A stretch of 64,000 nucleotides of DNA from Acanthosepion pharaonis (GCA_903632075.3 CAHIKZ030000058.1:5048501-5112500), one strand, 5' to 3'; positions 20,937 to 32,687 are shown, numbered from the stretch's first letter. The notes: generated from the sequence alone by a model not told the origin. Made by a program: numbers and translations.

Positions 20937-21030
20937 ATCAGAATGAGATAGATAGATAGATAGATAGATAGATGGGAACAAAATAAGATAGATCTGAACA
21001 GATAGATAGATAGATAGATAGATAGATAGG
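20880..21030. repeat. (TA)n followed by two GATA arrays
   Basis: TA run at 20880-20931, GATA at about 20947-20972 and again at 20999-21028. These generate minus-strand ORFs of Ile-Tyr and Ser-Ile-Tyr-Leu repeats that are not genes. Confidence 0.96.
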
Positions 21031-21405
21031 GAGACATTAAAATATAGAGTGATTAATATAAACATTAAGAATTACAAAAAATTCACAAAATTAAATAAGT
21101 GGCGGGTAACACATGTAAGAAATATTTTTTACCAAGATTTTCTAAAAAAAAAAATTGTTTCTAAAATAATTTAATTCATTTATGAACAAGTCATGAAAAT
21201 TTTATTAAAATCCGATATTTATTCGATTTTTGCATGAATGTCAAAATCTGTTTTCCACCGCAAAAAAAAACGCTAAAATTGCTTAAACTAATTTATAGTC
21301 ACCAACATTTTGAAGGTTCTAAAAAGGAGTAAAACTTATAATTTAATAATTAAAACATCCTTTGCTCTTCCCTCTTAATAATAACAATAAGATGTTGGCG
21401 AGGTA

Positions 21406-21407
<2 letters not shown>

Positions 21408-21469
<62 letters not shown>
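21408..21469. repeat. (TA)n microsatellite
   Basis: About 31 TA units, flanked by AT-rich sequence. Confidence 0.97.
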
Positions 21470-21472
<3 letters not shown>

Positions 21473-21598
21473 AAAAAAATACTTAAAGTAGAAAAAAAGT
21501 TTTCGTGTGACGTGCTTCATACGCATGTACACGAAAAAAAAAAAAACAGGACGTTGCGATTTTAATTTTATTTTTTTAATCTATATTTTCTTTATATA

Positions 21599-21957
21599 CA
21601 GGGTGTCCATAAAGTTCGTGTGCACTTTAAAAATTTATTTGTATTAGCAATAGAAATAATTTGTAAAAAGGATTAGAAAGAAGTAAATCTATATCTTTTA
21701 AAGTTTTATTGAAATTTATTTAAGTTTCCACATGTCCTCCATCATTAGCAATACAAAGGGTAATACGCTGGAAAAAAGAAAATATTTTTTTACTTATCTA
21801 AAAATTGTTGCAAATTTTGTGGTAAAGAATTATTCAATAACTATATACTTAAAACTAGGGACATTAAACTTTATAACATTTTTTACAGATTATTTCTATC
21901 GCAAATACAAATAAAGTTATAAATTTTAAAGTGCACACGAACTTTATGGACACCCTG
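21599..21957 (-). mobile_element. mariner-type deletion derivative (MITE), 359 bp
   Basis: Near-perfect terminal inverted repeats 'cagggtgtccataaagttcg' / its complement, flanked by TA on both sides. On the minus strand the inner sequence near 21720-21773 reads QRITLCIANDGGHVET-stop, a typical mariner transposase C-terminus. It is therefore an internally deleted copy that keeps the 3' end of its gene. Confidence 0.85.
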
Positions 21958-22025
21958 TATTTAATTTAGTTTCTTTTGGCTCACGTTTCCATCATTTTTA
22001 CTATTAAATATCCCGAATTTTAATA

Positions 22026-22126
22026 TTAGGTTGGTGCAAAAATAATGACGTAATAATGTCGTTTTTTGACGTATTTTTAACGTCAAAAACCGACATTCTT
22101 ACGTCATTATTTTTGCACCAACCTAA
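22026..22126. mobile_element. 101-bp palindromic mariner MITE
   Basis: Starts TTAGGTTGGTGCAAAAATAA and ends with its complement, flanked by TA. The arms pair almost perfectly for about 45 bases around a 7-base loop. The end sequence resembles the mariner terminal repeat of the primate MADE1 type. A transcript would form a long hairpin. Confidence 0.9.
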
Positions 22127-22580
22127 TAATAGATCTGTCATGAAAGGTGAAATGTTATAAGAACATGGACGCAAATTTAACGCGGATGATCTAGCGATTA
22201 AAGCACTTTCTATACATTTTCGTTTTATTCAATTGCTTTTTCTTTTAATTGTTTTAGCCTTTTTAAATCAAAATTATTGTCAAACTTATTACAGTTACCA
22301 ACTAATGCATTTAATGTGTTGTTTTACAAGAGTTCCCTTTTGTGTTCAAGTAATCTTTTAATTAAATTACTTGATGTTTCTTTTATGTTTCCCCGTGGAA
22401 ATTATTGCAAATGATAGAGTAAATTCATACATGAAATTTTAGCTTATTTTTTATTTCCTAAAATTGTTCTTGATATGTCAAAATTTATATGTAGCGTTTT
22501 CCCATATATACATATATAACATATGCATGTATTTATGTATGTATGTGTGTCTGTTTATGTATGTATGTATGTATGTATGT
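22127..22580. other. AT-rich sequence with TATG microsatellite
   Basis: A degenerate 'tatgtatg' run lies at about 22525-22583. Nothing else is recognised. Confidence 0.6.
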
Positions 22581-22789
22581 ATACGTATATACTACAGGTT
22601 GGCCCAAGTCTTATGAATCAAAATGGGAAGAAGAAACTGTTCGAAATCCGTCGATGGTTGTTAGTGAAGGTTTGAGCGTACTGGCTTGGTTCAAATTGCT
22701 GATCAGGGCAGATCATCCGGTTTTTGCCAGAAACTCTAAGGTCCGTTTAGCATAGCTGTAGTATAAACATCAAGCGGGCTCTGTGGGTG

Positions 22790-22890
22790 TTGAGCAAACA
22801 AAAATATGCATCAGCCGGTGCCTACAAGAGGGATTAGCTAGCATCGCAGCAAGTGAATATGCTCATAAACGAGTAGCCGGTCATTACATA
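22790..22890. repeat. dispersed repeat, also at 46640-46745
   Basis: The stretch 'gagggattagctagc' with 'cggtgcct' and 'gagcaaac' recurs in reverse orientation at 46640-46745. The family is unidentified. Confidence 0.45.
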
Positions 22891-23064
22891 TATATATATG
22901 TGTGTGTGTGTGTGAAATGAACTAAGTCCGATAATTATTTTGATATATTTTCTCTTTATACGTTATTTTTATAGATAAAAGCATCTAAGCAAATGCTTTG
23001 TTTATAATAAACAGTATAAACAACATTTACCGGCCTGAATGTCTGAAAATCTCATAGAAAATAT

Positions 23065-23149
23065 GTGCCCTCCGACAGGAATCGAACCTGTATCCTACAC
23101 ACAAACGTCATATAGCCAGACGAGAGATACCATTTAGCTACAGAGAGGC
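23065..23149 (-). pseudogene. tRNA-like sequence
   Basis: On the minus strand it starts GCCTCTC, has A-box TAGCTAAATGG and B-box GGTTCGATTCC, and ends GGAGGGCA so the ends can pair with one mismatch. An extended variable region lies before the T arm. It is embedded in a repeat shared with 23228-23500, so it is probably the head of a SINE and not a functional tRNA gene. Confidence 0.65.
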
Positions 23150-23227
23150 CGGGAAATGTTGATAGTACTGTTTATTATAAATTTATTTAAATATAAAAAT
23201 AAAGTATAAACAGAATATATATATATA

Positions 23228-23720
23228 TTAAGAAATGGACAAGGTCCGACAATTTATTTATTAAAGACATATTTTTATGTTTAACGTTGTTATTTTATAG
23301 ATACAAGTATTTAAGCAAATGCTCTGTTTATGATAAACAGTATTAAATAACATTTACCGGCCTGAATGTCCGAGAAATTTTCATAGAAAATTTTCGTTCT
23401 TTGACAGGATTCGAACCTGCATCCTATACGGAACCGTCATATACGCTGACGTGCCTTTACCGCTTGAGCTACAAAGAACCAATCGGTAGACAAGGTCGAA
23501 TTTACTGCTTATAAACTCCAACTTTCCATGAATCTCGTACATTCATAACTGCTCTGGCGTATCGAATGTAAACAAATGACGTCATATATTAAGAAATGGA
23601 CAAGGTCCGACAATTTATTTATTAAAGCCGGTAAATGTTATTTAATACTGTTTATCATAAACAGAGCATTTGCTTAAATACTTGTATCTATAAAATAACA
23701 ACGTTAAACATAAAAAACAT
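23228..23720 (-). mobile_element. SINE with tRNA-like head and fold-back body
   Basis: The body at 23270-23360 is repeated in opposite orientation at 23625-23715 ('ccggtaaatgttatttaata' versus its complement). The block 'aagaaatggacaaggtccga' is directly repeated at 23229 and 23589. A related copy covers 22915-23200. This is a compact SINE family with an inverted partial copy, ending in (TA)n. Confidence 0.6.
23395..23479 (-). pseudogene. tRNA-like sequence, well folded
   Basis: On the minus strand the acceptor GTTCTTT pairs perfectly with AAAGAAC. The anticodon arm CGTCA-GCGTATA-TGACG has a perfect 5-bp stem with GTA in the loop, but C replaces the invariant T33. The T arm has GGTTCGAATCC. 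A longer-than-usual variable region follows the anticodon arm. It heads the SINE at 23228-23720, so function as a tRNA is unlikely. Confidence 0.65.

Positions 23721-23726
<6 letters not shown>

Positions 23727-23780
<54 letters not shown>
23727..23780. repeat. (TA)n microsatellite
   Basis: Borders the fold-back SINE on its right. Confidence 0.97.
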
Positions 23781-23783
<3 letters not shown>

Positions 23784-23927
23784 CAATGAAGTCCTAAGAG
23801 ATGAAACGCATAGCACGAAAAATTTTTACACTGTCATACATCTTTTATCCAAAATGTTTTTTGATATATAAAATGTATATACTGTTATCTTATATTTTCT
23901 TTATAAAACTTATATATCGTTATCTCA

Positions 23928-23931
<4 letters not shown>

Positions 23932-23983
<52 letters not shown>
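23932..23983. repeat. (TA)n microsatellite
   Basis: Left border of the fold-back element at 24013-24505. Confidence 0.97.
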
Positions 23984-23988
<5 letters not shown>

Positions 23989-24012
23989 ATAATTAGCAGC
24001 AATCCTTCCTTT

Positions 24013-24500
24013 ATGCATGTTTCGTTAAAAACGACAGACAAGGTACTACAGTTGAGCTTTTTTATTTAATTTTTCTTGTGTTCTGACAAGAGCTTTCTTT
24101 TCTGGACAAAAGAGTGTAAGAACTGTCCGAATGTTCTGTGTTTTGAGCGCTTTCGGCTATACTTTTTAGCCATTATCAAAGATGGTTCAATGATGGATAT
24201 TCATTATCAAGTAGAGTGTGTGTTCTATGTATTTTCAGTGTGTGGTAGTGATGTTTTAGTTTCCGAATACAGTTATACATTGTGGCTTTGTTCATAATTG
24301 ATATTGTTAAGAGTTGGCTTTTTCTTTTTTATTATTAGAGCTTCCATTATTTTTAGTCTTTTTTTGCAAGTGGATGCAGTTAATATATTAGTGTTTTCTT
24401 ACACACTCTTTGTCCAGAAAAGAAAGCTCTTGTCAGAACACAAGAAAAATTAAATAAAAAGCTCAACTGTAGTACCTTGTCTGTCGTTTTTAACGAAACA

Positions 24501-24505
<5 letters not shown>
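24013..24505. mobile_element. fold-back PLE-type element between (TA)n tracts
   Basis: Arms of about 108 bases (24013-24121 and 24398-24505) are near-perfect inverted copies. The 275-bp centre contains a hammerhead-like relic on the minus strand (24145-24186). (TA)n tracts flank both ends (23932-23983, 24506-24543). A diverged single-arm relative lies at 57253-57445. Confidence 0.75.
24145..24186 (-). ncRNA. degenerate hammerhead-like motif
   Basis: Minus-strand TTTGATAATGGCTA...TAGCCGAAAGCGC keeps stem II and GAAA, but the CUGANGA core is altered to TTGATAA. The same decayed pattern occurs at 48176-48220 and 57405-57443. Confidence 0.35.
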
Positions 24506-24545
<40 letters not shown>

Positions 24546-24930
24546 GTGTTGGGGTGTATTTTATGTGTATTTGTATGTGTGTGTATTGTGCATGTAGGTT
24601 TAGGTACACGTCTGTATTACTTCATTTATATCTCTATTGCTATGTGTATGTGGGTATCTATGGCTGTGTGTACGTTAATGCATGTCGCTGTGAGAGTTTG
24701 TGTATGCGTATTTCTATGCAATTATTCGCGTGTGTCTATGTCTATATATTTTTTATATGTATGCATTTGTAAGTATGAACACGCTTGTACGACTGTGTCT
24801 GTTTGCTTATGTATAGATATGTATGCGTATATCTCAACGTGTCTATGTGCGCGTGTCAATGTGTGTATATCTACATCTGTGTGCGTATGATTGTGTGTGT
24901 GTGCGTGCATGCGTGCGTGTGTGCGCTCGT
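24506..24930. repeat. (TA)n then degenerate TG-rich microsatellite
   Basis: TA run to 24543, followed by about 390 bases of imperfect TGTATG/TGTGTC sequence that opens long ORFs of Cys/Val/Tyr. These ORFs are artefacts. Confidence 0.85.
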
Positions 24931-25263
24931 GCGATTTACTTAATCATTAAATTAATGTCTCAAAATTTATTCCAATCTTAAGTCGCGAATGGCGAGAAAA
25001 ATGGATATAAAACCAAAGTTTTTCTAGATTTTTATTGCTCCGCTGGCATGAAATTTAACCTAAAATTGAAGGCATTTAAAAATGTTGTTTATAGAAGTAA
25101 CGTCCAATGGTCTATCCATGACTTGTTTATCTCCTAAAACACTTTTACTAATGACCATAAAATTTGGCAGTTGTTTACGCGAATCTAATTTGTAGATACG
25201 GGTTGAAAACGCAATCCATATAGACGGTAACAAGTGCATATGCATTCATCAAATTATTTAGGA

Positions 25264-25872
25264 CAGTCATGGGAAAACTGTGGCCCGTCGGCCACAATCT
25301 GCCCGATTTGTTTTTTTCGATGGCATGCCTAATTTCATGAGGAAAATAACGTTTATTCAAAATGCTGTTTGATTCTTTTCATTCTCACTTGTTCACTCAC
25401 ATTCTCTCATGCATAACCACACACATAAACCATTATTAAGTACAATGTTTCTTGAATTTTGTAACTTTTCGTTGAAGATAACTTTGTCAGCATTTTAAAC
25501 CATTAACGATTTTCACTAAGGAAGAACATACGTATAAAAATCTTTTGCTTCAGAAACAGGAAACGTCAATGATAATTATTTTTCTTTTACAAATATTTTT
25601 GCCTACTCGAATAAATAAATTAGAAGCAAATCATATCCAACAACGTCTTTTAATCACGATGTCATCAGTGAGAATATTATACCAACACAAATTTTTTTTT
25701 TATTATTCAAGGAAAATGAACTTTTCAACATTTCTAAGGCAGATGCTTTTTTTTGGAAAATTCCTGTAGCACCCTTAATAAAAAATATCTTAAATCTTTT
25801 AGGAGTGAGGCCCGACTTATGATGTACTATTCGTTATGCCTCCCACTGTTCAAAAATAGTTGCCCATGCCTG
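25264..25872. mobile_element. non-autonomous hAT-like transposon
   Basis: The left end reads 'cagtcatgggaaaactgtgg' and the complement of the right end reads 'caggcatgggcaactatt'; both match the CAG..TGGGCAAACT pattern of hAT terminal repeats. No transposase ORF is visible and I could not confirm an 8-bp target duplication. Confidence 0.55.
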
Positions 25873-26463
25873 TTTAAAAATGTCGCTTGAATGGATAGCT
25901 TGTAAAGAAAGGAAAAAAATGGTTGTTCTCTTTTGTCTTAGCAGGTCACAATTTCTAAATTATTAGGAGGGTGAATATCTTTAAATGTTAGAATAACGTC
26001 GTTGCGAATTTGAACTGATAATTTTTTTTACAGTAGTGTTCACCCCGTACAAGGCACGAAGCCACTCAAGGTAGACCGTTACAGAGCAATTTATGCGAAT
26101 ATATGGGCAAGATAACGGCTAAGTAAACATACATTACTTGAGTAAACATTAAGTACTTTTATTTTACTGTAATTTGTTTGAACTTCTTTACTAATCACCT
26201 TGAACTCACAATCCCTAGGTAACTCATTTCGCTTAAGAAAAATACTCGGCGATATATCCCGCAATCCGAGGTAAAACCAAGTTTAGTGTTAAATCTAATG
26301 TCTGTTTGCCTCTCTAGATGAACTCGAGTATAAGACTTTATAGAACCTGTAATGGGCAAGTTAATGTTTTTATAGTTTCGTTGTATACGTCTTATCAACC
26401 GTTTGCAGGTTATTTAAAGCCAGAAAACATTCTTACATTCTAAGAATTTTTTTCTGAGATAAT
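25873..26463. other. unassigned AT-rich sequence
   Basis: A block with 'agccactcaaggtaga' (26060-26100) recurs at 59090-59180. Otherwise nothing is recognised. Confidence 0.5.
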
Positions 26464-26631
26464 AATGGCTTAGTGATTAGTCTTACTGAAGATGGCAGAA
26501 GATGTGGATTCATACCTTTTCAAAGAGTGTTTGCGCGTAGGTAAAAATAACGAACCCAACTGGAATTGGAAACTTGGCTCTCCGATTAACAATTCTGAGG
26601 CATTATCTATTCCACCACCTGCACATCCAAA
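26464..26631 (-). mobile_element. SINE S1 body fused to a 5S-like head
   Basis: On the minus strand the 5S-like sequence (26632-26750) runs directly into GGTGGTGGAATAGATAA, CGGAGAGCCAAGTTTCCAA and the S1 body (GGTATGAATCCACATCTTC). The same junction occurs at 62535/62536. Confidence 0.7.
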
Positions 26632-26750
26632 CTTACAGAACCGGGTATACTGATCGGGCGGTCACCCATCTAGTTACTGACAAAGCTTGACGTTGCTAAA
26701 CTTCAGTGACCGTTCCGGAACAGGTGTTTCAACTTCATGTGGCCGCAAGC
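26632..26750 (-). pseudogene. 5S rRNA-like head of a SINE
   Basis: Minus-strand order GCTTGCGGCCACATGAAG, GAAACACCTG, GGTCACTGAAGTTTAGCAAC, GATGGGTGACCG, then the 3' end ..TGTAAG. This follows 5S rRNA including its internal promoter. It is fused to a tRNA-like SINE body and so is not a ribosomal gene. Confidence 0.72.
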
Positions 26751-26751
26751 C

Positions 26752-27263
26752 ATGTAAGTGAAAGATAAAATAGGACAAAAACTCTGTACTTCACTCCGAG
26801 AAAAAACTTCCTCAAACTAATAACAATTACTCCCATTTATAAAATGAATGGGTTGAAGAGAGAAGAAGATAAAACAAACGCCGGTTAAAATTAACATCGA
26901 AACGTTAAAGAAACAGGGACGCTTAGCTTTAAATTAAAACGTTGTTAACCTGTGCATCGAATTGCTTAACTTCGCTTTCTGCTTCTTATCACTTTTGTCT
27001 TTGGTATTGTTTTGATTTGTATTACTGTTGTTTTTAGTTACCCTACTTCGTATCAGTATTCGTTTTGTGATTTGGCTTGACTGGTTTCGTTTTGCGGCCT
27101 ACAATATCTATGGGACATTTAATGCCGAAATCTAAATATTTTGAACGCAATTTTATGGCTTCAACTTCAAATATTTTGTGCATAATTTTATACTTTAAGG
27201 GTAAACGTATGCATTATAGATATATAATTTGTAGATTATTTATTGCAAGTTTTATATGTTTTA
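26752..27263. other. unassigned sequence
   Basis: No ORF, RNA or repeat end recognised. Confidence 0.5.
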
Positions 27264-27450
27264 CAGTGTAACCCGGATATAAGAGAGTTGTCGGGACCGG
27301 AGAAGAAGTCTATTATATCCGGGTTTCTCTTATATCCGGATTTGGTCTGTTTTATATACATTAACACAGGCTCTAATTTGGGACCAGAGAAAATCTCTCT
27401 TATATCCGGGTTTCTCTTATATCCGGGTCTCTTATATCCGGGTTACACTG
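27264..27450. mobile_element. pogo/Tigger-like MITE, 187 bp
   Basis: Perfect 23-bp terminal inverted repeats starting CAGTGTAACCCGGATATAAG, with TA on both sides. The phrase 'cttatatccgggt' is repeated several times inside, so the inner part seems to be built from end duplications. Confidence 0.85.
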
Positions 27451-27739
27451 TAGTAAAATCCTATTTCTTTTGTTTGGCCATTTTTGTTTCGCGACATGTC
27501 AACCTGTATGTTAAAGGTAAATTCTAAATATGAAATCTCTGATTAATTCAAGAGACTGACATTACTTCATGATTAAATTATAACTACTTTTTTTAAACAA
27601 ATAATCTTATAAAATCGAACGTGGAGTAAAAATTGTTTCTTCTTACAAGAAATGAGATTAAGCATAGCAAATTGTTTCTTTTTTTTTAATTTTTTGACAA
27701 TGTATGCAATGTCTTCAATTTTAGTATGAAATGTGTTGA

Positions 27740-28075
27740 CGGCCATTTTGCTATAAAGTGCATTGTTCGTCATTTTACTATAAAAATATATTGCTGGTAA
27801 TTTTGCTACAAAAATGTATTACTGGTAATTTTTCCGTAATAATGTTATTGGCATTTTTTACTAAAAAAAAAATGAATTTTTATACTTTTCTAGTTTTTTT
27901 AGTCTCTCTTTTTGTGGGTTCGCCATTTGCCCTTAGCTTAACAGATGCTAGCACCTCGTGTCAGAGTATATCTAGAAACAATGGCAATTAAAAGGTGGTT
28001 CCACGCTCCTCAAAGCCTTCACTGTCCCGGTCAGAGGCCTTGCTGCCGAGTGTAGTTTATCATTATACCCAGGAC
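27740..28075 (+). repeat. dispersed repeat R with internal 28-bp minisatellite, copy 1
   Basis: Units like 'aaaaatgtattactggtaat' are followed by a shared tail that includes 'ggtggttccacgctcc', 'cagaggc' and 'attatacccaggac'. Related copies lie at 35690-36290 (plus) and 43400-44140 (minus). Confidence 0.65.
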
Positions 28076-28544
28076 TAATTAGTAAAACAAAATATGTTAT
28101 ATAATCCTGAACGTACATTTACGGGAGAGAAATTTGATATTAGTGCTTTTCGCCCTTAATAAATTACATCCGGTAGTATAATTAGGGGGTAAAAGTCAAC
28201 GGAAGGCTTTTGTATTTTACCCAATTGTACTCAGTTTTATCTAGACCGTTATTATAATTTAGCCTGTGTGTTTATTTTTTTCAATTGCCTTCTAATATTT
28301 CTCTAATAAAATGATAGAGTAACACTTTACTATCAGTATAATACCTCGAAAATCAAACTATTGACGTTCAATTATCATCGAGTAGAGCCAGAACTTACAC
28401 GGCTTGCAATGAACGAGTATTTCCTCAGAAAGACTCCGCACCTTGAGCGCCTTTTGGGATTTAAACTCAACCTAGATTTCAAGTGTAAATCGTGCTAAAG
28501 ATGCTGTAAAATTCGTCGGTTCACTGTAAGCTACCCAGATGTCA

Positions 28545-28975
28545 CTCTCCAGCCTTGAGTTCAAAAACCTCTTCGAGCCCTTGTGGGTGTCGAATTATTC
28601 TCCAGCCTCTCTTCCACAGGCGAGATGTGGCAAGACTCTCACTTCTCTACCGCTACTTCCACGGAAAGTTCTCTAACGAACTACGTTCCCCCAGTTCAAA
28701 ACCTAACGGCAAGGAGACGCCATGCCACTTACATAGTAACAAACCACTCACATTCACTCCGTATTCAAACGGTGACCCGAACAGCTTCTTCCTGCGAACC
28801 ATGGCTCTATGGAACCGAGTTCCAAGAGGATGTTTCCCTCGTTCAAGGCTAGATTTAACCGTTATCTTCCTCTCCTATCCGTACAAATTTCCTCCTAACG
28901 TAACCCTTTACCTCGAGTGGTCCCCGGGCCTTGTAATAGGTAAACCTTAGTGTAAATTTTTAAAAAATACCTCTC
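28545..28975 (+). pseudogene. jockey/CR1-like LINE ORF2 C-terminus and 3' tail
   Basis: The frame has FHRRDVARLSLLYRYFHGKF and NSFFLRTMALWNRVPRGCFP, the C-terminal block of jockey/CR1-like RT polyproteins. It ends with 'ctcgagtgg' and an A-rich tail. No RT motifs remain; it is 5' truncated. Confidence 0.75.
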
Positions 28976-29034
28976 TCCTGTTATCCTCTCTACCTTTACA
29001 GGAGCTACGATAAATACTGCGGCAGGAGCTGCTC

Positions 29035-29438
29035 AATCTACACTCTGCTTCAATTTTCCACAGACGAAACATCGATAACCTCTCGCTGCTATACAGCTTT
29101 TTCCAGGAAGAGTGCTCGGACGAACTGCATTCCTTAGTTTCACCAGTTCTACCCTTCACGGCTAAGACACGCTATGCCACGCACATTGTAGTGAACCACC
29201 CTCATTCTCTCCATAATCCATTCGAACAGCTTCTTCCTGCGAACCGCTGCTATGTGGAACTGACTCTCAAGAGGATATTTCCTCAATCGCTATAAATTTA
29301 CCCTGTTCAAGTCTAGAGTCAAGCGTTATTCTTCTCCATATCTCTTCATAAACTGCACTTCTTCTTTTATAAACCTTTACCTCGAGTGGCTCTTGGGACT
29401 TGCACAGGGTGAATATAACTGTAAAAAAAAAAAAAAAA
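29035..29438 (+). pseudogene. second copy of the same LINE tail
   Basis: Reads FHRRNIDNLSLLYSFF, then HIVVNHPHSLHNPFEQLLPAN, and ends 'cctcgagtgg...acttgcacagggtg' plus an A16 run at 29423-29438. It lies in tandem with the copy at 28545-28975 but is clearly diverged from it, so it is a separate insertion or an old duplication. Confidence 0.7.
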
Positions 29439-32400
29439 CTCTGGATTTCTTATGCTATGTATTCTTCCAGAATTATCATTATATCTTAGGCTAAGTTTAT
29501 TCAATTAAATAACCACGATATACGCCAGACTTACTAAATATTATATACCGTATTTTCCTTTCCTGAAAAGGATAGAACAGAGAAATACTTATTTAATTCA
29601 AGAATGTGCCTATCACAACTTCCGTCGCCAAAAGGTAGATATGCGCCCCTCCTCCTGGCGTAAAGGATCCAAGCCAATAGTTGCACAAACACAAAGAGAC
29701 GAGTGCCCATGACAGGTCGAAGGATCAACACAGCCGTTGACGATCAGAAACAACAACAGTTATTGATTTGGGTATAGAAACCTTCTGAAGCGAACAGTAA
29801 CACGGAAGCAAGATGTCCGGCAGCTTAGTCAAATTCTAAGGCCGCCAACCATAACAGATTGATGGAATATTCGCTGACACTCAGAATGTGTGTAACAAGC
29901 GCACTGATCGGACTGCATTATAAGCACAGTGACGTAGAATGTCTCAAGTGAAAAGAGAGTGATCTCGTTCTAAAGTCGAAAGATGACAAATCAGTAGAAC
30001 CAGACGTTTACGCATGCGCGTGGTGAGAGTGTAAGGTGAACAAGAAGTAATGAAGGTTTCGATTCTGTTCTTCATTAACATATATTCTTTTTTTTTCTTA
30101 TTATTATATTTCCCTGACACAGAGTATGATATAAACTACAGGTTATTTTATGACCAGAGTCACCGACAGTCTGCCTGATGTTACCAAACTTTACCAAGGC
30201 CTTACTGAAACAAAGACGAATTATTATTTGAAGGCGGAGAGGGCGAAGCCAATTGATGGGCATAGGCAAGCAAATAATACAATGCACTAGCGAACGATGC
30301 TGCCTGAATATCGACAAATATTTGAGACAAATGTTTTCATTATTTTTGACAAGTTCTCGTATTGACTGAGATTATCAAATATATATCCGTTGTTGATTTC
30401 CTGTAGGTTTTTAAAACGTATATAAGTTTGTACTAACTGAATACTTACCCTACGGACATTGGAATACAAATTACTGTATTTCCTGTCCTTATTCGATGCG
30501 GATATTTCCAAAAAATAAAAATACGCTGCATCCAATACAGCAGTATCATTTACGAGAGGGACGTGAAGACCGCGTAAAAAAGTCTTTCACCAGGAATCAG
30601 TGCACGCATAGAGCTTAGTTCTGAAACTAGGATTCCTGGAAGTGAAAAGACATATCAATAAATATATTCTTGACAAATTCACCCAGAAAAAACAAATTAA
30701 GAAATTTATGAAATTGCGCAAATATTTTGCTGCTTGTTTTGTAGAAATACCAGATTTTACAGAAATATTTGATTTGTGTGTATGTGTGTTTTTTTTTTAT
30801 GTACAGATATTGGAATTTGTTTTTCTGCAAATATGGTACGGAACTTCATTTACCAACAAGTACCAAGTTTTTTTTATTTTTTACCTATTACCATGTGTAC
30901 CAGTGTTCAGTGATATCAGTAGATTTCTTTGTAGCTATTATGAACTTACTATATGTGCAGATATTGCTCCCTGAAAAACAACTAAAACAATTTTTAATAA
31001 ATACCTGATGAAATGTCGTAAAATTCTTTTCCCCCAAAAATCTGGCAATTAAATCTTACCTCACTTCTATTTTAAAAAAAAGTATCAGTAGTATAATTGA
31101 TACTAATACTCTTCATGGTTAATGAGAATGTCAATGAGAAAATAGCGAGGTAAGGTTATAATTTTGATTTTTTTTGTTATTGTGAAGAACTGATTTTTTT
31201 CCTAAATATTCCATACCAAAAACTGGGCGCGTCCATTGATTGGCTGCGGTCAATAGGCCAGAAAATACGATAATATAGAAGCTTCCTAACATCTTTAAAA
31301 TTTCTGTTTAAACAACATTTTCAGCGAAAGATTTTGTAAAGTTCTTTTTCTCATTATACTAAATTCGTTAGAATGTCATACTCCAGATATAGCTACCTAG
31401 AGCTGACTATTAAAAATTGTTTGAATTATTTTCAAATAATAATAATTAATAATAATAAATACATCAAACTTTTTCACATGTTTAAATAAAAATTATTTTG
31501 CCTTAAGATAATTCTGTTATTACTTTTCGGCTTCATCCGAATAATCATATAATAATTCTGCTTGTCTCTCCTTTCGTTGGTTAGTTAGTTCGTACGACTT
31601 TTACGTCCTGTCAGTACCTAATAATTAATAGACTATACTGTTCTAACTGCGTGAAAAGATTTGAATGGCATAGCAGAGGCGGTAAATGGTTTCAATCAGA
31701 AAATGAAAGAAAGAAGTGTTTAACGTCTTTTTCAGTGAAATGGAAAAGTTTTCAATTTCAAATCTTTTCATTTATTTCCCCTTAGTAAAATGACATTCAT
31801 GCTTACGATTGTCATTGCAATATCTTGTTAAAGTTGTTGAGCTCAAATATTTAATGATGGAATAGGGGAATTTCTACGTATGTGTTATTGTCGGAGAAGC
31901 TTTTCCAGTTATTAACTTCAGAATTAAGAAAAACTTAAGATTGAGAAAAAAACACAGTAAGTTAAAATAAGTTTTTTTTTTTTTTTCAGGAATATTGTCT
32001 CACTCAAGTGAAAGAATATTACACACGTGTTGAGAAAATGAAAGAATATAACAAAAGGGAAAACTCACGTAGCAAACTGTTTTTTTTTCTTTCTGAATAA
32101 CCTTCAACCAGCATTTCTAGTCTATTTATGCATCTCAGTGCATTCCATAAAAATGAAGAGGAACATTTCATTGTTTACTCTATAAGAAGGAAGAAATTGA
32201 AAAAAATTTTTCACCATTTTCAAATGTGCGAAAACCGTACTATTTTTGGCCAGTGTGTCTTTATACGCTGGTAGATGCATCTAAACAGGAACATTTTAAT
32301 GTTTTGCACATTTAAGAGCATTTAGCATCTGAGAAACGTATTCTTCTCTTGCGTAAATGGAGAAAACGATGTTTTGACTGAAGGCATTTTGTCGCATTTA

Positions 32401-32685
32401 TCTGCTATTTACGCACGCAAACAACTTTGAATTTATTGTGTTTTAAAGGGAAAAAAATCTCTCTTGGAGTTAGAATAGTGAAAAATGAACATCAGCTCTT
32501 ATACCATTATATTCTATTTTGATGTTCTGTTAATGGTCATAATATCTATTGTTATAAAGTTTCAATTCAACAGGGAATTTTCGAAATAATTTGTCGGCTT
32601 ACTGAGAAACAAAATAAAGGGCCAACACATGGCGTCCAGTGACTGCAAATTATGCTGTTTTGCATGAAATCCAACGCTATTTTCA

Positions 32686-32687
<2 letters not shown>
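29439..32687. other. 3.2 kb AT-rich sequence without recognised genes
   Basis: No gene or known mobile element is recognised. A hairpin of about 17 bp lies at 30582-30652 ('gtctttcac..caggaatc' pairs with 'gattcctg..gtgaaaagac'). The ORFs at 30627-31008 are short and low in complexity. Confidence 0.5.

Noticed and set aside
22590..22760. Mariner left end at 'acaggttggcccaagtctta'
   Set aside because: No matching right end found nearby and no transposase trace.
23395..23479. Functional tRNA-Tyr gene
   Set aside because: T33 replaced by C, unusual variable region and repeat context; kept as tRNA-like only.
24477..24910. Cys/Val/Tyr-rich ORFs
   Set aside because: Degenerate TG/TATG microsatellite.
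25264..25872. Intact hAT transposon
   Set aside because: Only the ends fit; no transposase ORF and no clear 8-bp target duplication.
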